Shown piece by piece: positions 31,748 to 39,669 of a DNA stretch of 64,000 bases. The stretch lies in NCBI RefSeq assembly GCF_039839375.1, contig NZ_JBDOQU010000008.1, positions 1 through 64,000 of the forward strand, given 5' to 3'. The DNA comes from JBDOQU01 sp039839375 (GTDB lineage: Bacteria; Pseudomonadota; Alphaproteobacteria; DSM-16000; Inquilinaceae). A model generated the notes under the pieces. The model saw only the letters and a program-made list of their open reading frames with translations, was not told where the DNA came from and searched no databases. Within the stretch, counting starts at the first letter, position 1; every line of letters starts with the position of its first letter. The position numbers and the translations under genes were made by a program.

Positions 31748-34122
31748 GCCAGCAGGATGTCCTCCGGCGTCAGCGCCCAGTCCGCGCCGCCGACGAGCGT
31801 GACCGACGCATCGCCGACGCTGACCAGCAGATCCTCGCCGGACGCCGCGAGCGAAAGGCCGGACCGGTCCGGCGCATCGAGGGCCAGACGATCCTCGGCG
31901 GGATCGAAGTCCTCGATCCGATCCTGGCCGCTGCCTGAGCGGAAGATGAAGGTCTCCGCGCCGGAGCCGGCGAGGATCGTGTCGTTCCCTTCGCCGCCAT
32001 CGATCTCATGATCGTCGCCGTTCGCAAGCACGATCCGGTCGTCGCCCGCCCCGGCATCGATCGTGAATTCGGTGTAGCGGCCGCTGCCGCGCACATCGAT
32101 CAGGTCGTCGCCTTCGCCGCTGTCGATCAGGAAGCTGTTGCCGTAGCGGTTCGACCAGTCGTCGCCGTTGCTTCTGGCGACGATGGAGATCTCGTCGTCG
32201 CCATCGCCGGTGGAGATCGTTCCCCGCTTGGCGTCGGTGATGGAGATGGTGGAATTCCCGCCATCGCCCAGCGCCACATCCGCCTGCACGAAATTGTCGA
32301 TCGAGACATCGGCCTCGTCGGAATCCGTCACGGTCGCGGTGCTGAGGCTGTTCCAGGCGCTGACGAGGTCGATATCGACCGCGCCGTCGGCCGCCACCGC
32401 GACCTCCACCGTCGCCGCGCGCCCGAGATCGTCCTGGTCGAGCGTCATCCGCCGGCCCGGATCGGCCAATGTCGAGAACGCCTCCGTCCCGCCATGGGCG
32501 AGGGAGAGGGAGGCCGGGTCGGTCTCGGCCTCCGCCGGCGGGGCCTTGGACCAGGCGCGGATATAGTCGATCAGGAATTCCGCCGGGAATTCCGTGTCCT
32601 CACCCGGCGATCCCGGCCAGTCTCCGCCGACGGCCAGGTTCGCCAGGATGTACATCGGTTCGTGGATGAAGTTCTCCACCTGCCGGGTCTGGAGGCCGTC
32701 GACGAACCAGGTGATCGTCTCTTCCGTCCATTCCAGCCCGTAGGTATGGAAGCCGTCGGAGGTGTCGACCCCGGTATGGGAGTCGATCGGGATGTTCGCG
32801 CCATGGACGCCCTGCCAGATGCGGCCGGGCTCATGGCCCAGCACCTCGAAGATATCGATCTCGGGCGGCCACTCGCCGGAAGTCGGCAACAGCCAGAAGG
32901 CGGGCCACAGCCCCTGCCCTTCCGGCAGCTGGGCCCGCATCTCGAAATAGCCGTAGGTCTGGGCGAAGACCGCTTCGCTGGTGATCAGCCCGGAGGTGTA
33001 GTTCTGGCCGTCGATCTGGTCCTGGATGGCGGGGTCGGTGGGGCGCGCCTCGATCGACAGGACGCCGTCCTCGACGCTGAACGGGTCGATGCCGAGCAAA
33101 TCTCCCGAAGGGCCGGCATAGTCCTCATCGACGTAGAATTGCTCCTCGCCGTTCCGGTCGAGCCAGCGGCCGCCGAAATAGAACTCCGTCTTCCACGTTC
33201 CCCCGCCGCCATCCAGCCGATCGAAACTGTCGAATTCGTCGGCGAAGACCATCGCATAGCCGGAGAGGTCGAGGTCGAGCAGGAGGTGGGAGGCATCGGG
33301 CGTGACCCCGACCTCATCCCGCAACGCGGCCACGGATTCGTCGCCGTCGCCGAAGCGCAGCGTCTCCACCCCCGTCACGGCGTGCGCGACCTCGATCCCC
33401 GACCCGTCGCGGGAGCGGATATAGAGCGTCGTCTCGTCGGCCGCGAAATCATAGTCGGCGAGCGTGCCCTCCAGGGTCAGGACATCCTGCCCCGCCCCGC
33501 CGTCGACCATGTCGCGACCGCCGGCCGTGGAGATGAAATCGTCGCCCTGCCCGCCATCCACATGGTCGTTCCCGTCATTCATCAGGATGATGCGGTCGTT
33601 TCCCGTCCCGGCGTCGACATGTCCCCGGGTGAAGGTCTGGTAGCCGCGCAGCGTCATCTCATCGTCGCCGCCGCCGGTCAGCAAACTGAACAGGTTGGAG
33701 GACCCGCCGCCATTGCTGAAGGCCGCCACGTCGATCCAGTCGTCGCCCTCACCCGTCTGGACCGCGCCACGCTTGACGCCGAAGACGGAGACCGTGGAAT
33801 CGCCGTCGCCGCCGAGCGTCACTGCGGCCTGGACGAAATTGTTGACGGTCACCTTGCCGGCGTCGCCGTCGGTCACCTCGATGGTGCGAACGCTGGCCCA
33901 TGAGGACAGGAGCCGGGCTTCCCACCCGCCCCATTCCATCGGGCTGAAGCGCACCTTCGCACTGCCGGATACGCCATCGATCTGAAGGTCATCGCCGGTC
34001 AGCGTCAGACCCTCGCCGATGGAATTGGCGGTTGTCTGATGGCTATCGCCGTCCTCCTCCTGGCTGAGAACGAACCGAGGATCGAAGACGCCGTCGGCCG
34101 CCGGCGCGGAAACGCGATTCAT
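31744..34122 (-). CDS. Secreted GH16-family glycosidase with flanking RTX-like segments
   Basis: A 792-residue extracellular enzyme predicted to cut beta-1,3/1,4-glucans or related polysaccharides. The central GH16 domain (about residues 285-525) carries the catalytic EIDIFE motif (Glu421, Asp423, Glu426), the GYFEMRAQLPEGQGLWPAFW segment and EWTEETITWFVDG. It is flanked by two similar segments of about 130 residues (about 80-205 and 595-725) sharing NFVQA, KRG, TGEGDD/TGDGDD and calcium-type GGQGDDF / GGEGNDT repeats. There is no N-terminal signal; the C-terminus ends in an acidic, aliphatic type I export-like tail. Start ATG 34122 is preferred over an upstream TTG. Rhizobial ExsH-like glycanases exported by PrsDE are known relatives. 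Confidence 0.92.
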   Translation of the reverse strand: MNRVSAPAADGVFDPRFVLSQEEDGDSHQTTANSIGEGLTLTGDDLQIDGVSGSAKVRFSPMEWGGWEARLLSSWASVRTIEVTDGDAGKVTVNNFVQAAVTLGGDGDSTVSVFGVKRGAVQTGEGDDWIDVAAFSNGGGSSNLFSLLTGGGDDEMTLRGYQTFTRGHVDAGTGNDRIILMNDGNDHVDGGQGDDFISTAGGRDMVDGGAGQDVLTLEGTLADYDFAADETTLYIRSRDGSGIEVAHAVTGVETLRFGDGDESVAALRDEVGVTPDASHLLLDLDLSGYAMVFADEFDSFDRLDGGGGTWKTEFYFGGRWLDRNGEEQFYVDEDYAGPSGDLLGIDPFSVEDGVLSIEARPTDPAIQDQIDGQNYTSGLITSEAVFAQTYGYFEMRAQLPEGQGLWPAFWLLPTSGEWPPEIDIFEVLGHEPGRIWQGVHGANIPIDSHTGVDTSDGFHTYGLEWTEETITWFVDGLQTRQVENFIHEPMYILANLAVGGDWPGSPGEDTEFPAEFLIDYIRAWSKAPPAEAETDPASLSLAHGGTEAFSTLADPGRRMTLDQDDLGRAATVEVAVAADGAVDIDLVSAWNSLSTATVTDSDEADVSIDNFVQADVALGDGGNSTISITDAKRGTISTGDGDDEISIVARSNGDDWSNRYGNSFLIDSGEGDDLIDVRGSGRYTEFTIDAGAGDDRIVLANGDDHEIDGGEGNDTILAGSGAETFIFRSGSGQDRIEDFDPAEDRLALDAPDRSGLSLAASGEDLLVSVGDASVTLVGGADWALTPEDILLA

Positions 34123-34137
34123 AACCTGCAAGATCAA

Positions 34138-34270
34138 CCCTCTCTTGAGAAGATAGCGTTTTATCTATTTGATTTATTCTGGAACAGATTGGTTAACGAT
34201 TCTTAACGATGCAACTATTTTTATAGAATGAGTTTTCTCTAAAGTTTAAATACTAAACAGATATTCAAAA
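34138..34270 (-). promoter_or_regulatory. AT-rich upstream region of the GH16 secretion operon
   Basis: About 130 bases that are mostly A/T in an otherwise GC-rich genome, directly upstream of the cargo gene. TTAACGAT occurs twice (34193-34200 and 34203-34210), exactly 10 bases apart, and is a half-turn-like direct repeat suited to dimer binding. The TTAA spacing is 6, not the 7 of CtrA. The region to 34389 contains no gene. AT-rich leaders of exopolysaccharide-type operons often bind silencers such as MucR; that is inference. Confidence 0.5.
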
Positions 34271-34389
34271 TGACTCATCTTTACTTTATGCTGGATTGCA
34301 CGCAGAGGAAGGAACCGGACCGCAACCCTGAGCGTTTGGCTGGCCCGCCCAACTCGCGCGCCGCGCGTCGCCACGGGAAATGAGATCTT

Positions 34390-34722
34390 TTGAGAACTTT
34401 CCTTCTGGTAGCGCTGGTCGCCGTCACCCTCGTCTCATGGCTGCCCTTCCTGGGGCTGGTGGTCGCCAATGTCGCGTCATCCAGCCTTGGATGCCGTGTC
34501 GACGAGGTCGCGCCGCATCCCTGCATGGTCCGGGGGCTGGATTTCGGTCCGTTCCTCCATGTCGCCATGATGACCGGATGGCTGATCCTGGTCGTCTGGC
34601 CGGGCATGCTGGCGACGGCGGCGATCTGGCTGGGCCTGGCGGCATGGGCGGCGATACGGGCCTTCCGCCGCCGCGCATCGAGTTCCCGACAATCAAGAAA
34701 GGGTGGAATGGGAGATGGCTGA
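34390..34722 (+). CDS. Small hypothetical membrane protein, 110 aa
   Basis: Function unknown. A TTG-started frame encodes a helix (about residues 3-27) that could be a signal anchor, a loop with two cysteines (GCRVDEVAPHPCMVRGL), and two further hydrophobic helices (about 52-72 and 72-92) ending in a basic tail. The two cysteines in the loop may form a disulfide on the periplasmic side. The 3' end overlaps the next gene by 8 bases, suggesting one transcript. There is no ATG in frame near the hydrophobic start. Confidence 0.6.
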   Translation: MRTFLLVALVAVTLVSWLPFLGLVVANVASSSLGCRVDEVAPHPCMVRGLDFGPFLHVAMMTGWLILVVWPGMLATAAIWLGLAAWAAIRAFRRRASSSRQSRKGGMGDG

Positions 34723-35455
34723 TCAACCCACGGACACGAAGCGGGACATCGTCAAACCGCTGCTCGCCCTTGCCATGGGCCTGCTGCCCTTCGCGCTGTT
34801 CGGCGGATCGACCAGCCGGGTCGAGGTGAACGGCGAGGTGGTGTCGGAATCCAGCCTGAACCTTCTGGGGCTGGGGCTGGCGGTCGCCGGGATAATCTTC
34901 GCCTGGCGGTCCCTCGCCGCCACCGGAGGAAACCGCGCGCTGCGGTCGACGCTGGCGGGAATCACCATGGCGGTCTGCGTGATCCAGCTTCCGCTGTCGG
35001 CGGGGCTGGTGAGCCTCGACGGCATCCGGACGGCCGTCACGGGAAAGCCGCCGCTGCCGCCGGTTTCCTATGAGGGGCTGAACGAGGAGACGGAGCAGAT
35101 GGCCCGGAACATTGTCGCCGACAACGACCGGGCGTATGTCGAAAACGACATCGTCAACCGCTACGCTTCCATGCTGGGCGACCTCAACGAACATGTCGCC
35201 TATGCCGATTTCTGCCATGGCGGCCAATACCGCGTGGACGTCGCCGAGAGAAGGGCGCTGCCCGATATCGTGACGCCGGAGATGGTGGCGACGATCGAGG
35301 AGCGAATGGCCTTCGTCGCGCTTTCCGAAACGCCCGAATGCAGCGAGAGCAACACGCAGCGCTACATGGCCGAGAAGGTCGGGCGCGTCCGCCACAGCCG
35401 CGACGTGCTGGCCATCGAGGTGGCGGCCTACAGCGAACGGTTCGGAGACGGTTGA
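34715..35455 (+). CDS. Hypothetical membrane-anchored protein, 246 aa
   Basis: Function unknown. The N-terminal half has three hydrophobic helices (about residues 13-30, 48-65 and 80-100). After GLNEETEQMARNIVADNDRA, the rest (about 120-246) is a soluble helical domain with two cysteines (CHGGQY, ECSES). ATG 34715 is chosen because AAAGGGTGG lies 8 bases upstream; an in-frame GTG at 34703 has no site. It overlaps the preceding gene by 8 bases and precedes the cyclase gene. Confidence 0.68.
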   Translation: MADQPTDTKRDIVKPLLALAMGLLPFALFGGSTSRVEVNGEVVSESSLNLLGLGLAVAGIIFAWRSLAATGGNRALRSTLAGITMAVCVIQLPLSAGLVSLDGIRTAVTGKPPLPPVSYEGLNEETEQMARNIVADNDRAYVENDIVNRYASMLGDLNEHVAYADFCHGGQYRVDVAERRALPDIVTPEMVATIEERMAFVALSETPECSESNTQRYMAEKVGRVRHSRDVLAIEVAAYSERFGDG

Positions 35456-35510
35456 ATCCGGCCCCGTCCCGCGCCATTTGGGAGAACCCGGATTTTCTTC
35501 CTTCATATCG

Positions 35511-36740
35511 ATGGCGGCCGTCATGCGCAGCGAAACCCTGCTCGACCTCAACCAGTGGATCGCCTCGGCCAGCCTGGAGGGCATGACGGAGGGAGCGTTG
35601 CTGCAAGGCCTGGCGGAGCGGCTGACGGCGGCCGGCCTGCCGCTCTGGCGCGTGTCGGCGGCGTCGGACACGCTGCACCCGGTTCTGGGCGGCCGCGGCT
35701 TCACCTGGCACAGCGCCAAGGAGAGCGTGCATGAGGGGTCTTATGTACGGTCCGACCTGAAGGCGTCGGAAGAGGTCTGGCTGCGCAGCCCGTTCCATTA
35801 TCTTCTGGAACGGAACGAGAAGCGGCTCCGCCGGCGGTGCGGGGAACGGCGAAACGAACCGGCGGATTTCCCGATCCTGGAGGAACTGTCGGCGCAGGGC
35901 TGCACCGACTATGTCGCCTACGCCACGCAGCTGGGCCAGAACGCCGTGATCGGGGAGATGGACTGCATCTATTCCTCCTGGGCGACCGACCGGGCCGACG
36001 GCTTCACCGATGACGACATCGCGATGCTGGACCGGCTCATCCCGGTGCTGGCCGCGTCCCTCAGGAGCATCTCGCTGGGCCGAATCCTGGAGACGCTGGT
36101 CGACACCTATCTGGGCCGCGACGCCGGACAGCGGGTGCTGCGCGGATCCATCGGACGGGGCGTGGCGGAGAAGATCAAGGCGGTGCTGTGGTTCAGCGAT
36201 TTGCGCGGCTTCACCGGGATCGTCGATTCCGTCGAGCCCGAACTGGTCATCCCGCTGCTGAACGATTATGCCGAGGCCATCGTGACATCCATCCACGATC
36301 ATGGCGGCCAGGTCCTGAAATTCATCGGCGACGGCGTGTTCGCCTTCTTCCCGGTGGATGGCGATATCCCGGCGGCCTGCCGCCGATCGCTGGACGCGGC
36401 CAAGGCGATGCGGGAGCGGGTGGACGCGTTGAATCTCCGTCGCACGGCCGAGGGGCAGCCGGTCAGCGACGCCTATCTGGCCCTGCATGTCGGCGCCGTT
36501 TTCTACGGCAATGTCGGCGGCGTCGACCGGCTGGATTTCACCGTCGTCGGCCCGGCGGTGAACGAGGCCAGCCGGATCAGCGCCATGTGCCGGTCGCTGG
36601 AGCAGAACGTCATCCTGTCCTCCTCCTTCGCCAAATTGGCCGGCGAGAGCCGGGACCAGTTGGTCTCGCTGGGCCGCTACGCCCTTCGCGGGGTGGCGCG
36701 CCCGCAGGAGCTGTTCACGATCGATCCGGAACGGGGCTGA
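35511..36740 (+). CDS. Class III adenylate/guanylate cyclase domain protein
   Basis: A 409-residue signalling protein that probably makes cAMP. The N-terminal part (to about residue 200) is a sensory domain without a signal peptide. The cyclase domain (about 225-400) shows metal-binding Asp230 in WFSDLRGFTGIVD and Asp274 in LKFIGDGVFAFFP, with VGPAVNEASRISAM near the end as the family's transition-state region. Start ATG 35511 is preferred, but ATG 35523 is also possible; no strong ribosome-binding site helps. Adenylate specificity is assumed by family frequency, not shown. Relatives have similar N-termini in several Alphaproteobacteria. Confidence 0.88.
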   Translation: MAAVMRSETLLDLNQWIASASLEGMTEGALLQGLAERLTAAGLPLWRVSAASDTLHPVLGGRGFTWHSAKESVHEGSYVRSDLKASEEVWLRSPFHYLLERNEKRLRRRCGERRNEPADFPILEELSAQGCTDYVAYATQLGQNAVIGEMDCIYSSWATDRADGFTDDDIAMLDRLIPVLAASLRSISLGRILETLVDTYLGRDAGQRVLRGSIGRGVAEKIKAVLWFSDLRGFTGIVDSVEPELVIPLLNDYAEAIVTSIHDHGGQVLKFIGDGVFAFFPVDGDIPAACRRSLDAAKAMRERVDALNLRRTAEGQPVSDAYLALHVGAVFYGNVGGVDRLDFTVVGPAVNEASRISAMCRSLEQNVILSSSFAKLAGESRDQLVSLGRYALRGVARPQELFTIDPERG

Positions 36741-36893
36741 AAGGCGTCGGTCGTTTCGGTAATTTACTAAATTTGAATTTATTTGCTCCGGCGGATGTGT
36801 CAGACTTTCAGGGTCGGATCCAGGATGGATGCCGGCGGGCCCAGCCTTGGACTCCGGGACAGGGTGGCTCGAAGAGACCGCCGAGAGGCCGCC

Positions 36894-37391
36894 ATGACAG
36901 ACCCTTCGCCGTCGCCCGCGAATTCCCTCGCCGATCTGGCCGGCCGATGGGAGCGGCTGCGGCCGGAAGGTGGCCTTCCCACCCGCGCCGATTTCCCGAC
37001 GGAGGCTCTGAGGCCCTGGCTGGGCAACCTGATGGTGCTGGAGGTTGTCGACGGCGAGGCCGAAGAGCCGGACTTCATCTACCGGCTGCACGGCACCCAT
37101 CTGACGACGTTGTGGGGCCGCGACCTGACCGGCCTGCGCGTCACCGACCTGCCGGAGGAGGAGGCGGCGCCGCTTCTGCGGGAATACCGGGAAGCCTTCC
37201 ATTCACGCGCGCCACTGCACATCCCCGGCCGCCAGATGGTCCGCAAGGATTATCTGCGGGTGGAGAAGCTGATCCTGCCCCTGACCGTGAAGGGGATCGA
37301 GGTGGAGCAGCTTCTGGTCGGGATGAACGCCGTGGGCGGTTATGCCATCCAGATCGACGCAACCGCCTTCGCCATGCGGCTGCGGGGGTAA
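36894..37391 (+). CDS. PAS-like domain protein, 165 aa
   Basis: A 165-residue protein with a single PAS_5-like domain (about residues 15-150), as in many alphaproteobacterial proteins of unknown role. GRWERLRPEGGLPTRADFPT near the N-terminus and the core DFIYRLHGTHLTTLWGRDLT followed by LPEEEAAPLLREYREAF define it. There is no output domain. ATG 36894 follows the start-like context GAGGCCGCC. A stand-alone sensor or partner for one of the kinases is possible, but no partner is evident. Confidence 0.8.
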   Translation: MTDPSPSPANSLADLAGRWERLRPEGGLPTRADFPTEALRPWLGNLMVLEVVDGEAEEPDFIYRLHGTHLTTLWGRDLTGLRVTDLPEEEAAPLLREYREAFHSRAPLHIPGRQMVRKDYLRVEKLILPLTVKGIEVEQLLVGMNAVGGYAIQIDATAFAMRLRG

Positions 37392-37397
37392 GAAGTA

Positions 37398-37529
37398 CGT
37401 CATGCTGGACTTGATCCGGCATCCATGGGACGGCGATGGAAGCAGGGGCGGCGTCCGCTCTTCGCCGTCGGTGAAGCGGCGGGGGCGCATGGATTCCGGA
37501 TCAAGTCAGGAATGACCAACAAAAACAAG
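37398..37529. repeat. Composite palindromic repeat, family B full copy 2
   Basis: Left palindrome 37402-37422 (core TGGACTTGATCC, one mismatch), a spacer with the CTTCGCCG-TCGGTGAAG hairpin, and right palindrome 37493-37513 (core GGATCAAGTC, one mismatch), then GACCAACAAAAACAA. It forms a direct repeat with the next copy at an offset of 172 bases. Confidence 0.88.
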
Positions 37530-37569
37530 GGCATTTCAGACGCCGATCCGGAATGACCAATAAGAAGAA

Positions 37570-37695
37570 CGTCATGCTGGACTTGATCCAGCATCCATGG
37601 GACGGCGATGGAAGCAGGGGCGGCGTCCGCTCTTCGCCGTCGGTGAAGCGGTGGGGGCCTATGGATTCCGGATCAAGTCCGGAATGACCAACAAT
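37570..37695. repeat. Composite palindromic repeat, family B full copy 3
   Basis: Left palindrome 37574-37594 (TGGACTTGATCCA core), an almost identical spacer (GGACGGCGATGGAAGCAGGG onward), and right palindrome 37665-37685 (CGGATCAAGTCCG core), then GACCAACAATTAC. The whole gap 37392-37733 is filled by these two tandem copies and a degenerate link; no gene is seen in it. Confidence 0.88.
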
Positions 37696-37733
37696 TACAA
37701 TATATTAGTCACCAAGCGGCGCCAGCGGGACAA

Positions 37734-39596
37734 TCAGGCGACTTCGGCGATCCGGCGGACCCGGGCGGCCGGGAAGCGCACCGTCACTGTCGTCCCTTCG
37801 CCGAGCGTGCTGCTGATTTCCAGCCGTCCGTCATGCAAATCGACCAGCCCGCGGCTGATCGACAGGCCGAGCCCGGTGCCGGCATGGGCCCTGGCGGCGA
37901 AGCTGTCGACCTGGCCGAAGGGTTGCTGGATGCGCTCTATGTCGTCCTCCGCGATGCCGATGCCCTGATCGACCACCCGCACGACCAGCCCCTCATCATC
38001 GTCGCCGACCTCCACGATGGCGACCTCGACAATGACCCGGTCGCCGGGGTCGCTGAACTTCACGGCGTTGGACAGGAGATTGAGCAGCACCTGCTGAATC
38101 ATCCGCCGGTCGCCGCGGAAGCCGAGCGAGCGGGGCGGGCGGACCGTGACGAGATCGACGCCCGCGTCGCGCGCGCGGTCGGCCATCAGCGTTTCGGCGA
38201 AAGACACCGCCTCCCAGAGCGGGAAGATCTCCTCCACCGGCCGGGTCTTCCGGGCCTCCAGCTTCGCCATGTCGAGAATGTCGGAGATGATCGACAGCAG
38301 ATGGGTGGCGCTGCCGTGGATGTCGCGCGCATAGTCGGCGTAGCGCGGGCTGGGGCCGAACATCTCGCTCGCGATGATCTCCGAGAAGCCGATCACCGCG
38401 TTGAGCGGCGTCCGAAGCTCATGGCTCATATTGGCGAGGAATTCGGTCTTGGCGCGGTTGGCGGCCTCCGCCGTCTCCTTCGCCTCCCTGAGCAGCGCCA
38501 GGGCGGCCACGCGGTCCCGCGCCTCCAGCGCCAGGGACAGGAGGTCGCCCGCCGCGGCGGCGAAGGTCTGTTCGTCCCACGTCCATTCCCGCACGGCGCC
38601 GACATTTTCGATGCACATCACGCCGGCGACGCCGGAAGCCACCCTGATCGGGATGTCGAGCAACGAGGCGATGCCGAGGGGCTTGAGATAAGGTTCGGCC
38701 AGTTCCGACGTCCGGTCGTCGTTGACGGCGTCGGACGCGTCCAGCCACCGACCCATCTCAAGGCTGGTGAAATAGCGCGGATAGTCGACCGCGTGGATCG
38801 TCATGCCGGTTCCGGGACGGGAAGGGTCCCGGTCGTGGACATAGATCGCCTCCATGGCGATCCGGCTGTCGTCGAAGAGCCAGACCCCGACACGGGCGAT
38901 GCCCAGGACGGCTGCGATCTTGACCGCGACCTCCCGGCAGGTGTCCTGGAACCGGCCTTCGGAGAGCGATCGCTGGCGGGTCAAATCCACCAGCGCCTCG
39001 CTCAACCGCCGCTGGACCCAGGGATCGCCCTCATCGTCGTGCCGGCCGCCGGTCAGGCTGACCGGCGTGGGCGGGCGGACCAGCAGGCCGCAGGCCAGGT
39101 GCGCCAGATCGACCAGCGCCGTGCGCTGATCGTCGGTGAGGCCGGCCCTGGGTTTGGTGTCGATCACGCACAGCGCGCCGATCGGGTAGCCGGCCGGATC
39201 GCGCAAGGGGACGGCGGCGTAGAAGCGGATGCCGGGAGCGTCGGTGACCATCGGATTGCGGCGGAACCGGGAGTCCGCGGCGGCGTCCGGCAGCACCATC
39301 ACATCCGGCTTCAGGATGGCGTGGGCGCAGAAGGACTGGCGGCGGCTGAGGCGGGTGGCGGGCCAGCCATGGGCGGCCACGATCCGCTGCTCCTCGCGGT
39401 CGATCAGCGAGATCTGGGCGATGGGAACGTCCAGAAGCCGGGCCGCCATGGCGGCGATGCGATTGAGCGGCCCGTCCCGCCCCGCCGCGGAGAGGTCGCA
39501 GCGGTGAACGGCGCGGCAGCGCGCTTCCTCATCGCTAGGGATGGCCGCAACGATCACGGTCTGGAACCCACTTCCCCGGCTGGTGAACACCTCCAA
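37734..39596 (-). CDS. GAF-domain sensor histidine kinase
   Basis: A 620-residue cytoplasmic sensor kinase. Two GAF domains (about residues 40-175, with AVPLRDPAGYPIGALCVID, and about 210-360, with GVAGVMCIENVGAVREWTWD) are followed by a HisKA domain with phosphoacceptor His392 in FLANMSHELRTPLNAVIGFS and an ATPase domain with QQVLLNLLSNAVKFSDPGDR and AHAGTGLGLSISRGLVDLHD. The start is uncertain: TTG 39596 is the longest and GTG 39557 is possible. No response regulator is adjacent, so it is an orphan. The ligand is unknown; GAF proteins sense small molecules or redox state. Confidence 0.9.
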   Translation of the reverse strand: MEVFTSRGSGFQTVIVAAIPSDEEARCRAVHRCDLSAAGRDGPLNRIAAMAARLLDVPIAQISLIDREEQRIVAAHGWPATRLSRRQSFCAHAILKPDVMVLPDAAADSRFRRNPMVTDAPGIRFYAAVPLRDPAGYPIGALCVIDTKPRAGLTDDQRTALVDLAHLACGLLVRPPTPVSLTGGRHDDEGDPWVQRRLSEALVDLTRQRSLSEGRFQDTCREVAVKIAAVLGIARVGVWLFDDSRIAMEAIYVHDRDPSRPGTGMTIHAVDYPRYFTSLEMGRWLDASDAVNDDRTSELAEPYLKPLGIASLLDIPIRVASGVAGVMCIENVGAVREWTWDEQTFAAAAGDLLSLALEARDRVAALALLREAKETAEAANRAKTEFLANMSHELRTPLNAVIGFSEIIASEMFGPSPRYADYARDIHGSATHLLSIISDILDMAKLEARKTRPVEEIFPLWEAVSFAETLMADRARDAGVDLVTVRPPRSLGFRGDRRMIQQVLLNLLSNAVKFSDPGDRVIVEVAIVEVGDDDEGLVVRVVDQGIGIAEDDIERIQQPFGQVDSFAARAHAGTGLGLSISRGLVDLHDGRLEISSTLGEGTTVTVRFPAARVRRIAEVA

Positions 39597-39669
39597 TAGA
39601 GGCAGCGAAAGCTTAAGCCAAAACTAATAGCCGGTGGGAAGGTTCCTGAAAGGGGCCCGGCGCGGCCGT

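Noticed and set aside
34193..34210. CtrA box in the GH16 operon leader
   Set aside because: The TTAA elements are spaced by 6, not 7, bases; they are better described as a TTAACGAT direct repeat.
37398..37695. CRISPR-like or coding tandem repeat
   Set aside because: Only two units at an offset of 172 bases, made of palindromes of the dispersed family; no open frame is conserved between them.
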